Assembly: GCA_964550795.1 (NCBI GenBank) | Contig: CAZKBH010000027.1 | Span: forward strand, 1 to 64,000 | DNA from: M3007 sp964550795 | GTDB taxonomy: Bacteria; Bacteroidota; Bacteroidia; Chitinophagales; Saprospiraceae | Direction of reading: 5' to 3' | Length of the DNA stretch: 64,000 bases | In this document: one piece after another, positions 1 through 7,195 of the stretch | How the letters are laid out: each line of letters starts with the position of its first letter | How positions within the stretch are numbered: position 1 is the stretch's first letter | The notes under the pieces: model-generated | What the model was told of the DNA's origin: nothing | Seen by the model: the letters and a program-made list of their open reading frames with translations, nothing else | The model's database searches: none | Program-made: the position numbers and the translations under genes

Positions 1-48
1 ATCTGCGTCATCCGCGTTTAAAAATCTGCGTCATCCGCGTTCCCATCT
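1..48. repeat. Two direct copies of an 18-bp word before hisS
   Basis: The word ATCTGCGTCATCCGCGTT occurs at 1-18 and 24-41, ending seven bases before the hisS start codon. It has the look of a simple dispersed intergenic repeat. No promoter motif is recognisable in the few bases available. Confidence 0.8.
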
Positions 49-1398
49 ATGCAAAAACCCTCCATACCAGAAGGTACCCGCGATTTTGGCCCCGAACAGG
101 TGCGCAAACGCAGCTACATTTTCGATACGGTCCGCTCAGTGTTCGTGAAATTCGGTTTTCAGCCGCTCGAAACGCCCGCCATGGAAAACCTCAGCACCCT
201 CACCGGGAAATACGGCGAAGAGGGCGACAAACTCCTGTTCAAAATCCTGAACAACGGCGACTTCCTCTCCGGTGCAGACGCGGAAGCTTTAGCCGCCAAA
301 AACTCCGGCAAACTCACGGCCAGCATTGCCAAACGCGGGCTGCGGTACGATCTAACCGTTCCTTTCGCTCGTTATGTCGTGATGAACCGGGGCACCTTGA
401 GTTTCCCTTTCAAACGCTACCAAATCCAGCCCGTCTGGCGTGCCGACCGACCGCAGCGGGGCCGTTACCGCGAGTTTTTTCAGTGCGATGTAGATGTAAT
501 TGGCGCTGATTCATTGCTTTATGAAGCTGAGTTGGTGCAGATTTACGACGAAGCATTTGCGAAGATGAATCTGCCCGTGGTCATCAAAATCAATAACCGA
601 AAGGTGCTTTTTGGCATTGCGGAAGCGGCGGGCATTGCTGACCAATTTACAGACATGACGGTGGCGATTGATAAATTGGATAAGGTGGGCATTGACGGCG
701 TTCGCAAGGAGTTAACCGAGCGGAGTGTTCCGGATGACGCGATAGACGTTATAGAAAATATCTTAAAAACCCCTGATTTTCAATCGCTTAAACCTATATT
801 TGCAAACAGCGAGACCGGTTTGAAGGGCTTGGAAGAACTGGAACGTGTATTTCAACTTTTGTCGAATTCGCCGCTGAAAAACGAACTCAAATTCGACATC
901 ACCCTGGCGCGCGGACTCTCCTATTACACGGGTTGCATCTTCGAGGTGTCGGCCAAAGATTACCAGATGGGCAGTATTGGTGGCGGCGGACGATATGCAG
1001 ATTTGACGGGTGTGTTTGGGGTGCCGGGTCTTTCGGGTGTGGGTGTTTCGTTTGGTGCCGACCGGATTTACGATGTGTTGGAGGGACTGAATCTTTTCCC
1101 GGAAAACATTTCGGAGAGCGTAAAAATCATGTTGGCGTCCTTTGATGAGCCGTCTTTTGAATACGCTTTTCAATGTGCCACGGAACTTCGCGCCGCCGGT
1201 GTATCGGTTGAAATCTACCCCGAACCGGGCAAGTTGAAAAAACAATTTGAGTACGCTGCCAAGCGGGGCATTCCATTTGTGGCCATTATTGGAGACAGCG
1301 AAATGGAATCTAAAGTGCTGACTGTCAAGGATCAGAAATCGGGAGAGCAGTGGACGGCGAGTGTGGCGGAGGTGGCGGAACGGTTGTTGGAACACTAA
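49..1398 (+). CDS. hisS: Histidine--tRNA ligase
   Basis: Charges tRNA-His with histidine in the cytoplasm. The 449-residue protein has the full class II synthetase architecture. Motif 2 lies at about residues 125-147 (QIQPVWRADRPQRGR then EFFQCD). The histidine-specific HisA motif LARGLSYYTG is near residue 286, and motif 3 with GGGGRYADL starts near 311. The C-terminal 110 residues form the anticodon-binding domain. Length is normal for the family. The ATG at 49 is the only start that keeps the conserved IPEGTRDF beginning. The gene is followed by a 400-bp repeat region, so it looks monocistronic. I see nothing odd in it. Confidence 0.97.
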   Translation: MQKPSIPEGTRDFGPEQVRKRSYIFDTVRSVFVKFGFQPLETPAMENLSTLTGKYGEEGDKLLFKILNNGDFLSGADAEALAAKNSGKLTASIAKRGLRYDLTVPFARYVVMNRGTLSFPFKRYQIQPVWRADRPQRGRYREFFQCDVDVIGADSLLYEAELVQIYDEAFAKMNLPVVIKINNRKVLFGIAEAAGIADQFTDMTVAIDKLDKVGIDGVRKELTERSVPDDAIDVIENILKTPDFQSLKPIFANSETGLKGLEELERVFQLLSNSPLKNELKFDITLARGLSYYTGCIFEVSAKDYQMGSIGGGGRYADLTGVFGVPGLSGVGVSFGADRIYDVLEGLNLFPENISESVKIMLASFDEPSFEYAFQCATELRAAGVSVEIYPEPGKLKKQFEYAAKRGIPFVAIIGDSEMESKVLTVKDQKSGEQWTASVAEVAERLLEH

Positions 1399-1812
1399 TT
1401 TTTTTTCTTTTTAGAACACCGAATTTACAATACCGCGGAGACCGCCGAAAATTTTAAGAACACCGAAAATTACCAAGACCACCGATACCGCCGAAGTTTT
1501 TTAAAACACCGAATTTACTGATACCGCAGAATACACCGAAATTTTTGAAACCAAGTCCTAAGAATCAAGTGCTTTTCTTTGCAGCTTGACGTTCACCTTT
1601 TTTCGGCGGTTTCGGTAAACGCGGTGTTCCAAAAATCAATTCGGCGGTTTCCGCGTTTCCGGTAAATTCGGTGTTCTAAAAAATCAATTCGGCGGTTTCC
1701 GCGTTCCCGGTAAATTCGGTGTTCTAAAAAATCAATTCGGCGGTCCCAGCGGTTCCGGTAAACTCGGTGTTCTAAAAAATCCAAAAAAACCAGCGTTCCA
1801 AAACCCAACCTC
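1399..1812. repeat. Converging array of seven 38-48 bp repeat units
   Basis: This gene-free stretch is filled by one repeat in two orientations. Four units read on the plus strand at 1602-1639, 1640-1687, 1688-1735 and 1736 to about 1784. The middle ones are exactly 48 bp, each starting TTCGGCGGT and containing GGTAAATTCGGTGTTCTA. Three more diverged units lie in the opposite orientation at about 1411-1448, 1449-1495 and 1496-1540 (AACACCGAATTTAC ... ACCGCCGAA). About 60 bp of unrelated sequence separates the two blocks, so the whole can fold back on itself. No spacers, Cas genes or transposase are present, so it is not a CRISPR. Because 48 is a multiple of three, the minus strand stays open as a repetitive frame that I do not regard as a gene. 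Confidence 0.85.
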
Positions 1813-2529
1813 ATGCTTCGTAAAATCCTACTCCCCACCCTTTTAGCCCTCGTGGCCCATCTCCTCCCCGCGCAGCAAACCGATTACGACGCCATCATCC
1901 CACCGCTGGATGCCAAAGCCCGCGATATCAGTGAATACATGGTGCAACTCGCCTGGCTGAACAGCCCGGAAGGCCGTATCGCTGAAGCGCAACTCCTCAA
2001 TACCGTCAGCGAAAACAAAAACATCCGCAAAGAATGGATGCGGGATGTAAACGCCTCCTTCAACTTCAACGAATCGAACCTAAGAGGCGCCGATACCTTG
2101 GGTAATGTCTTTTTCCCACGTTACAACTTTGGACTAACCCTGAATTTGTACAACATCCTGAGCCAGAAGGAAAAAAACAACATCGGGAAACGCAGGATGA
2201 CCATCGCTGAGGAGCAAATTTCCCTGCGTAAACGCGAAATTCGGGCCGATGCGCTAACGGCTTGGGCTAATTTCCGCCTTGCTAGAGAAATATTCAAAGA
2301 GCGCAGTACGATGGAACTGGACTTAAACAACAATTTTATCCTCATCCAACAGCTGTACAAAAGCGACGAAGCTACCTTAGAGCAATACACCACCACCTCT
2401 GCTACCTACTTTGAAGCACGTGAGGCGAGAATTCGAGCGCAAACAGAGGCCGAAATTGCCAAATTTAAACTGGAAGAAATCATCGGCCTGCGTTGGGAAC
2501 AAGTGCAACATCCATCAAAAGAAGACTGA
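1813..2529 (+). CDS. Short TolC-family outer-membrane-efflux-like protein
   Basis: A 238-residue exported protein. Residues 1-20 form a signal peptide ending ..LLPAQQ. The rest is helical and resembles one half of a TolC/OEP protomer: a short strand-like part (VNASFNFNES, FGLTLNLYN) followed by long amphipathic helices with the typical spacing of the last TolC helices (near residues 150-230). Full TolC proteins are 420-500 residues with two repeats, so this is about one repeat. Short TolC-like proteins occur in Bacteroidota, but no membrane-fusion protein or pump is encoded next to it. A Skp-like chaperone gene follows after 73 bp, which fits an outer-membrane role. Exact function unknown; the family call is moderately sure. 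Confidence 0.7.
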   Translation: MLRKILLPTLLALVAHLLPAQQTDYDAIIPPLDAKARDISEYMVQLAWLNSPEGRIAEAQLLNTVSENKNIRKEWMRDVNASFNFNESNLRGADTLGNVFFPRYNFGLTLNLYNILSQKEKNNIGKRRMTIAEEQISLRKREIRADALTAWANFRLAREIFKERSTMELDLNNNFILIQQLYKSDEATLEQYTTTSATYFEAREARIRAQTEAEIAKFKLEEIIGLRWEQVQHPSKED

Positions 2530-2555
2530 GGTTTTTGAAGGCTTGGACCTTGAAC

Positions 2556-2567
2556 TTGCTACTTTTG
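2556..2567 (+). promoter_or_regulatory. Bacteroidota-type promoter, extended TTGCTAnnTTTG
   Basis: TACTTTTG at 2560-2567 is an exact TAnnTTTG (-7) match, directly preceded by TTGC. A TTTG at 2534-2537 lies 22 bp upstream, within the 17-23 bp spacing described for this phylum. It sits 35 bp before the Skp-like gene. The 15-mer AACTTGCTACTTTTG is repeated exactly in front of fbp. Confidence 0.7.
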
Positions 2568-2602
2568 CCGCTTAAAGAATCATTCACACACCATAATTTT
2601 CC

Positions 2603-3187
2603 ATGAAAAATCTCCCACTCATCCTGAGTATTGTCTTGTTTGCCTTGGTGGGCCACCTGTATTATTTGCACTTCAAAAGCGCTAAACCTGCTGAAAATCA
2701 AACTGTTGTAATGCCGACGGTTTCCTCCGGCGGTTCCCGCATTGCTTTCGTCAATGGCGATACCCTTGATGCGCAATACGAATGGCTGAAGCAACAAAAA
2801 GAAGCCATCGAACAACGCCTCAACAACGCAGAAAAAAGTCTTGCCAACAAAGAAGAAGCCCTGATGAAAGATGCGGCAGCGCTGCAACAAAAATTTCAGG
2901 AAGGCAATATGACGCAGGCTGAAGCCGAAAAACAACAATCAACGCTCATGCAGCGTGGACAAAAACTGGAAGAGGAAAAAATGCGCCTCAGCAAATCGCT
3001 CAGCGATGACCAGAAAAAAGCGTTCAACGACCTGTACGCCAACGTAGAGGCCCAACTCAAGACCCTTTCCGCGCAAATCGGCTACGACTACATTCTTTCC
3101 TACTCTCGCGGCGGCCCAATCCTGCTTGCCAACGACAGCCTTGATATTACCCGGCAGGTGTTGGACTTGTTGAATGCGAAAAAATAG
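2603..3187 (+). CDS. OmpH/Skp-family periplasmic chaperone
   Basis: A 194-residue exported protein with an N-terminal hydrophobic segment (about residues 5-24) that is a signal peptide or anchor. A conserved start RIAFVNGDTL near residue 46 follows, then a long charged coiled coil (about 60-150) rich in Lys, Glu and Gln. The tail is YDYILSYSRGGPILLANDSLDIT, given here only as its recognisable pattern YDYILSYS. This is the Skp/OmpH plan, where trimers with coiled-coil tentacles carry unfolded outer-membrane proteins through the periplasm. It has its own strong promoter at 2556-2567. The acetyltransferase gene follows after 3 bp. Confidence 0.9.
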   Translation: MKNLPLILSIVLFALVGHLYYLHFKSAKPAENQTVVMPTVSSGGSRIAFVNGDTLDAQYEWLKQQKEAIEQRLNNAEKSLANKEEALMKDAAALQQKFQEGNMTQAEAEKQQSTLMQRGQKLEEEKMRLSKSLSDDQKKAFNDLYANVEAQLKTLSAQIGYDYILSYSRGGPILLANDSLDITRQVLDLLNAKK

Positions 3188-3190
3188 TCC

Positions 3191-3694
3191 ATGAACCACC
3201 TTTCTCTCCGTCGCGCCACCGAAGCGGACATTCCGCAGGTCCGGCAATTGGCCAGTAAAATTTGGTGGGAGCATTATCCAAGCATCATTGGCGGGGCACA
3301 AATTGAGTACATGCTTGATTTGATGTACAGCGAATCGGCGTTGCAAAGGCAAATGACTGTGGACGCGCAGGAGTTTTGGTTGCCCGAAAAAAACGCTCAG
3401 GTGCTTGGCTTTCTGGCGCTTAGCCGCAAAGGTGCGGGTGAATATTTTCTGCATAAATTCTACCTGGATAACCGCGGACAAGGTCTTGGAACCATCGTTT
3501 TTGATCTTTTGCTCGAACAATACCCCGATTTGCATACCCTTCGATTGCAAGTGAACCGCGGCAATTTCAAAAGCATCAACTTCTATTTCAAGCTTGGTTT
3601 CCGCATCGAGTTTTGCACAGAAACACTCATCGGTCAGGGCTATGTGATGGATGATTTTCAAATGATTTATACCCATGCTCTCCGTACACTCTGA
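3191..3694 (+). CDS. GNAT-family N-acetyltransferase
   Basis: A 167-residue single-domain GNAT protein. It starts SLRRATEADIPQVRQLA, a typical first strand and helix. The acetyl-CoA binding region is KFYLDNRGQGLGTIVFDLLL (about residues 91-110), carrying the RGQGLG version of the Q/RxxGxG/A pyrophosphate loop. NFKSINFYFKLGF further on is the usual helix-4 region. It acetylates an unidentified small molecule or protein amine. The gene starts 3 bp after the Skp-like gene and its end overlaps the tadA start by 20 bp, so the three are translationally coupled. I cannot assign a substrate. Confidence 0.85.
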   Translation: MNHLSLRRATEADIPQVRQLASKIWWEHYPSIIGGAQIEYMLDLMYSESALQRQMTVDAQEFWLPEKNAQVLGFLALSRKGAGEYFLHKFYLDNRGQGLGTIVFDLLLEQYPDLHTLRLQVNRGNFKSINFYFKLGFRIEFCTETLIGQGYVMDDFQMIYTHALRTL

Positions 3695-4124
3695 CCCTTA
3701 TTTCATGAAACAAGCCCTCGCAGAGGCCGAAAAAGCCTTCGAAAGCGGGGAAGTGCCGGTGGGAGCAGTGATTGTGTGCGATGGACGCATCATTGCGCGC
3801 GCCCACAACCAGACGGAAATGCTGACCGATGTGACCGCCCATGCCGAAATACTCGCACTCACGGCGGCCAGCAGCCATTTAGGAAGTAAATACTTGCCCG
3901 ATTGCACCCTTTACGTGACCCTCGAACCCTGCGTTATGTGCGCCGGGGCATTGGCTTGGTCGCAAATTGGGCGAGTGGTATATGCCGCCACCGATGAAAA
4001 GCGCGGGTTCATGCTTTTTGGCGGAAAAGACCTGTTGCACCCAAAAACGAAGCTGGAAATGGGCATCATGGAGGAAGAATGCGGCGCACTGGTCACGGCT
4101 TTTTTCCGGGCCAGGAGAGGATAA
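3675..4124 (+). CDS. tadA: tRNA adenosine(34) deaminase
   Basis: A zinc-dependent deaminase that converts the wobble adenosine of tRNA to inosine. The 149-residue protein has the zinc signature in order: TAHAEILAL near residue 53 (His ligand, catalytic Glu) and PCVMCAGA near residue 84 (two Cys ligands). The N-terminus PYFMKQALAEAEKAF and VPVGAVIV are characteristic of TadA rather than of cytosine or guanine deaminases. The start at 3675 overlaps the upstream acetyltransferase. The internal ATG at 3705 would remove the conserved PYF segment, so I prefer 3675. Confidence 0.92.
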   Translation: MLSVHSDPYFMKQALAEAEKAFESGEVPVGAVIVCDGRIIARAHNQTEMLTDVTAHAEILALTAASSHLGSKYLPDCTLYVTLEPCVMCAGALAWSQIGRVVYAATDEKRGFMLFGGKDLLHPKTKLEMGIMEEECGALVTAFFRARRG

Positions 4125-4192
4125 ACGTGCATCTTAATATTATCTGGATAAAAACTTTTCGCCTACCCACCCTACTTTAGCTTCCTTCGTCA

Positions 4193-4200
4193 GACCTTTG
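4193..4200 (+). promoter_or_regulatory. Probable promoter -7 element of guaB
   Basis: GACCTTTG at 4193-4200 matches TAnnTTTG with one mismatch and ends three bases before the guaB ATG at 4204. If used, the guaB mRNA would have essentially no leader. Confidence 0.4.
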
Positions 4201-4203
4201 CGC

Positions 4204-5694
4204 ATGGAATCAAAGTTGATCAACACCGCCGCCGCCAAATTCCTTGGCGAATCGCTTACTTACGACGACGTTCTGCTCGTCCCTGCTTACAGCGAAATCC
4301 TCCCCAGAGAGGTAGATATTTCTTCCCAGCTCACCCGAAACATCCGGCTCAAAGTTCCCGTGGTATCCGCTGCGATGGATACCGTAACCGACCGTAATCT
4401 CGCCATCGCCATCGCGCGACAGGGAGGCATCGGTATGATTCACAAAAACATGAGTATTGCGGACCAAGCCGAACAGGTTCGGGCCGTAAAACGCTCCGAG
4501 GCGGGAATGATCATTGACCCCGTTACCCTCAGTCCCGAAGCCACCGTAGCAGACGCGTTAGGGCTGATGCGCAGACATAGCATCGGTGGCATCCCGGTCA
4601 TCAACCCGGATGGGAAATTGGTGGGCATCCTGACCAATCGGGATTTGCGCTTCGAAACCGATCACTCCCGACTGGTACGCGACCTGATGACCGAGAAGAA
4701 TCTGGTTACCGCATCACTCGGTACCACGCTAGATCAAGCCAAAGACATTCTTCAGCGACAAAAAATTGAAAAACTGCCCGTCGTGGACGCGTCCTTTCGC
4801 TTAGTGGGCCTCATCACCTACAAAGACATCATGAAAGGGGTGAATTTCCCTCAAGCTTGTAAGGATTCATTCGGAAGACTCGTGGTAGGTGCCGCGGTAG
4901 GTGTTACTCCGGATGTCGAGGAGCGGGTTTCAGCCCTGGTGGCCGTAGGCGTGGATGTGATCTGTGTGGATACCGCGCATGGCCATTCCAGAGGGGTATT
5001 GGAATCTGTGAAAAGTTTGAAATTGAAATTCCCCAATCTGCAAATCATCGGAGGGAATGTGGCCACCGGAGAAGGGGCCAAGGCACTGGCGGATGCCGGA
5101 GTGGATGGGGTAAAAGTTGGGGTAGGCCCCGGCAGCATCTGTACCACCCGGATAGTGGCCGGTGTGGGTGTGGCGCAACTTTCCGCCGTGCACAATGCAG
5201 CGCAGGCACTCAAAGGCTCCGGTGTTCCAATCATAGCAGACGGCGGGATTCGGTACACGGGCGATATCGTGAAGGCCCTGGCCGCTGGTGCCAGCAGTAT
5301 TATGGCGGGTTCCTTGTTTGCCGGCGTGGAAGAAGCTCCCGGCGAAACCATCATTTTTGATGGCCGAAAATTCAAAAGTTATCGCGGAATGGGCAGTTTG
5401 GGGGCCATGCAGCTCGGCTCCAAAGACCGTTACTTTCAGGATGTGGAAGACGATATTAAAAAATTGGTGCCCGAGGGCATCGAAGGTCGAGTGCCGTACA
5501 AAGGAACCCTGCAAGAAGTCATGACCCAATATGTGGGCGGATTGCGGGCGGGCATGGGCTACTGTGGTGCGGCAACCGTGGAGATTTTACAGGAAAAAGC
5601 GCAATTCGTGAAAATTACCAACGCAGGCATGACCGAAAGCCACCCACACAACATTATTATTACGAGGGAATCGCCGAATTATTCGCGGGGCTAG
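4204..5694 (+). CDS. guaB: Inosine-5'-monophosphate dehydrogenase
   Basis: Catalyses the NAD-dependent oxidation of IMP to XMP, the committed step of GTP synthesis. The 496-residue protein has the TIM barrel with an inserted pair of CBS domains (about residues 95-215). The catalytic loop GPGSICTTRIVAG starts near residue 308 and carries the active-site cysteine. The mobile flap lies in the RGMGSLGAM region, and AGLRAGMGYCG precedes the C-terminus. A TTG six bases upstream (4198) is in frame. I use the ATG at 4204 because the TTG lies inside the promoter-like CCTTTG. Expected to be a tetramer regulated through its CBS domains. Confidence 0.96.
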   Translation: MESKLINTAAAKFLGESLTYDDVLLVPAYSEILPREVDISSQLTRNIRLKVPVVSAAMDTVTDRNLAIAIARQGGIGMIHKNMSIADQAEQVRAVKRSEAGMIIDPVTLSPEATVADALGLMRRHSIGGIPVINPDGKLVGILTNRDLRFETDHSRLVRDLMTEKNLVTASLGTTLDQAKDILQRQKIEKLPVVDASFRLVGLITYKDIMKGVNFPQACKDSFGRLVVGAAVGVTPDVEERVSALVAVGVDVICVDTAHGHSRGVLESVKSLKLKFPNLQIIGGNVATGEGAKALADAGVDGVKVGVGPGSICTTRIVAGVGVAQLSAVHNAAQALKGSGVPIIADGGIRYTGDIVKALAAGASSIMAGSLFAGVEEAPGETIIFDGRKFKSYRGMGSLGAMQLGSKDRYFQDVEDDIKKLVPEGIEGRVPYKGTLQEVMTQYVGGLRAGMGYCGAATVEILQEKAQFVKITNAGMTESHPHNIIITRESPNYSRG

Positions 5695-5704
5695 GGTTCT
5701 GGCT

Positions 5705-5740
5705 AAAGTGTGGTACACCTCTGAAGGTGTGCCACACTTT
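5705..5740. repeat. Palindrome, GTGTGGCACACC family copy 1
   Basis: Arms at 5705-5720 and 5725-5740 (AAAGTGTGGTACACCT and its complement with one mismatch) flank a 4-base loop. It lies 10 bp after guaB and could act as its terminator. The same stem recurs at 16568-16600 and 63653-63686. Confidence 0.85.
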
Positions 5741-5829
5741 AATTACACTATTTTTTGAGCCTTTTGTGCGTTTGTTTGTTTCCCAATCGCATTTCTGCAT
5801 AAAAAGCTAAAAACGACTCAGCAAGACCC

Positions 5830-6555
5830 ATGCCTACCACCTGGCACGACGGCATCGTCCGTAAAATATCCCGCATTGCTCCCAACGTCCGCAACTTCCA
5901 GATCGAGGTTCCAGGCTTACAATCCATTGATTTTCAAGCAGGTCAGTTCGTGACGCTCGATTTGCCCATTGGAGAAAAAAGGCTCCAGCGTTGGCGCAGT
6001 TATTCCATCGCCAGTGCTCCGAACGGCTCCAATCATTTGGAGCTTTGCATCGTGAATGCGCCGGCAGGACTTGGCACCACCTATCTTTTCGAAGAAATTC
6101 AGGAAGGTGATACCCTAAAATTTAAAGGCCCGGATGGCGGCTTTATTCTGCCCGAAAAAATCGAAAAGGATTTGGTGTTTGTTTGCACTGGAACTGGCGT
6201 TGCGCCGTTCCGAAGCATGATTTTGGACTTAAAAAAGACGGGGAAAACACATCGAAATCTGCATCTAATCTTCGGAACCCGGGAAGAAAGTGGCATTTTA
6301 TACCGCGAGGAATTTGAAACACTCGCCCGGGAAATGCCTGGTTTTCGCTACGATGTAGCACTGTCGCGGCAGGAAAATTGGTCCGGCTCGAAGGGGCACG
6401 TCCACCAAATTTACCTCGACCAGTACGCCTCGCCCCGTCCAGATCTGGATTTTTATCTTTGCGGCTGGAGCAACATGATAGATGAGGCCGTGGCCAATCT
6501 ATTGGTTCAATTAAAATACGAACGCAGCCAAATCCACTACGAATTGTACGGATAA
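5830..6555 (+). CDS. Ferredoxin--NADP reductase-like flavoprotein
   Basis: A 241-residue FAD/NAD(P)H oxidoreductase of the ferredoxin-NADP reductase superfamily without a fused iron-sulfur domain. RWRSYSIASAP near residue 53 is the FAD-binding RxYS motif. FVCTGTGVAPFRSMI near 117 is the NAD(P)-ribose/pyrophosphate loop, and LIFGTREESGILY is the following nucleotide-binding strand. The end HYELYG places an aromatic residue against the flavin, as in bacterial FNRs. It probably moves electrons between NAD(P)H and a ferredoxin or similar carrier. It sits 29 bp upstream of riboflavin synthase, an apt neighbour for a flavoenzyme and possibly an operon with it. The electron partner is not visible. 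Confidence 0.82.
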   Translation: MPTTWHDGIVRKISRIAPNVRNFQIEVPGLQSIDFQAGQFVTLDLPIGEKRLQRWRSYSIASAPNGSNHLELCIVNAPAGLGTTYLFEEIQEGDTLKFKGPDGGFILPEKIEKDLVFVCTGTGVAPFRSMILDLKKTGKTHRNLHLIFGTREESGILYREEFETLAREMPGFRYDVALSRQENWSGSKGHVHQIYLDQYASPRPDLDFYLCGWSNMIDEAVANLLVQLKYERSQIHYELYG

Positions 6556-6584
6556 TCCTTCCTCATTTCCTTAGTCCTGCACCC

Positions 6585-7178
6585 ATGTTTACTGGCATTA
6601 TCGAAGCCCTCGGCACCCTTAAAACGCTTGAAAAAGACCGTTCAAACGTGCATTTTACGGTAGAAAGTCCCATTTCCTCGGAATTGAAAATAGACCAGAG
6701 CGTAAGCCACAATGGCGTTTGCCTTACGGTGGTAGCCCTGGGGCAGGGTGTGCATCGGGTGACGGCTGTGGAGGAAACTTTGCGCCGCACGAATCTCGGT
6801 GATTGGAAACCGGGCATGCTCATCAATCTGGAACGTTGCCTGCCGATGGGTGGGCGTTTGGATGGCCATATTGTGCAGGGCCATGTGGATGAACTCGTTG
6901 AATGTGTGGAAGTTACGGAAACGGACGGCTCCTGGAAATACAGTTTCCGATATCGCCCCGAGCAGGCCGGATTATTGGTAGATAAAGGCTCGGTTTGTCT
7001 CAACGGCGTGAGTCTGACCGTCGTTGCTCCTTCTGCCGATCAGTTTTCGGTGGCCATTATTCCCTACACCTGGGAGCACACCAATTTTAAGACCCTGTCC
7101 CTGGGGGATGCGGTGAACATCGAATTTGATATTTTGGGAAAATATATTGCCCGGCAGATGCAGGCGCACAAAGCCTAA
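6585..7178 (+). CDS. ribE: Riboflavin synthase (alpha chain)
   Basis: Dismutates two 6,7-dimethyl-8-ribityllumazine molecules into riboflavin and the pyrimidine precursor. The 197-residue protein has the two tandem lumazine-binding barrels. The first begins with MFTGIIEALG and contains NGVCLTVV near residue 44. The second contains GHIVQGHVDE near residue 91 and NGVSLTVVAP near 139. The C-terminal GDAVNIEFDILGKYIARQ is the usual trimerisation helix region. Length is normal. No FMN riboswitch is visible upstream, where the gap to the flavoprotein gene is only 29 bp. Confidence 0.95.
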   Translation: MFTGIIEALGTLKTLEKDRSNVHFTVESPISSELKIDQSVSHNGVCLTVVALGQGVHRVTAVEETLRRTNLGDWKPGMLINLERCLPMGGRLDGHIVQGHVDELVECVEVTETDGSWKYSFRYRPEQAGLLVDKGSVCLNGVSLTVVAPSADQFSVAIIPYTWEHTNFKTLSLGDAVNIEFDILGKYIARQMQAHKA

Positions 7179-7195
7179 ATCCCCTGTATGCGCTA

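Noticed and set aside
1602..1784. CRISPR array
   Set aside because: Units are contiguous with no unique spacers and no cas genes are in the window.
1593..1838. Minus-strand open frame with a 16-residue repeat
   Set aside because: It is only the 48-bp repeat array read in frame; no start signal, no domain and it overlaps the TolC-like gene start.
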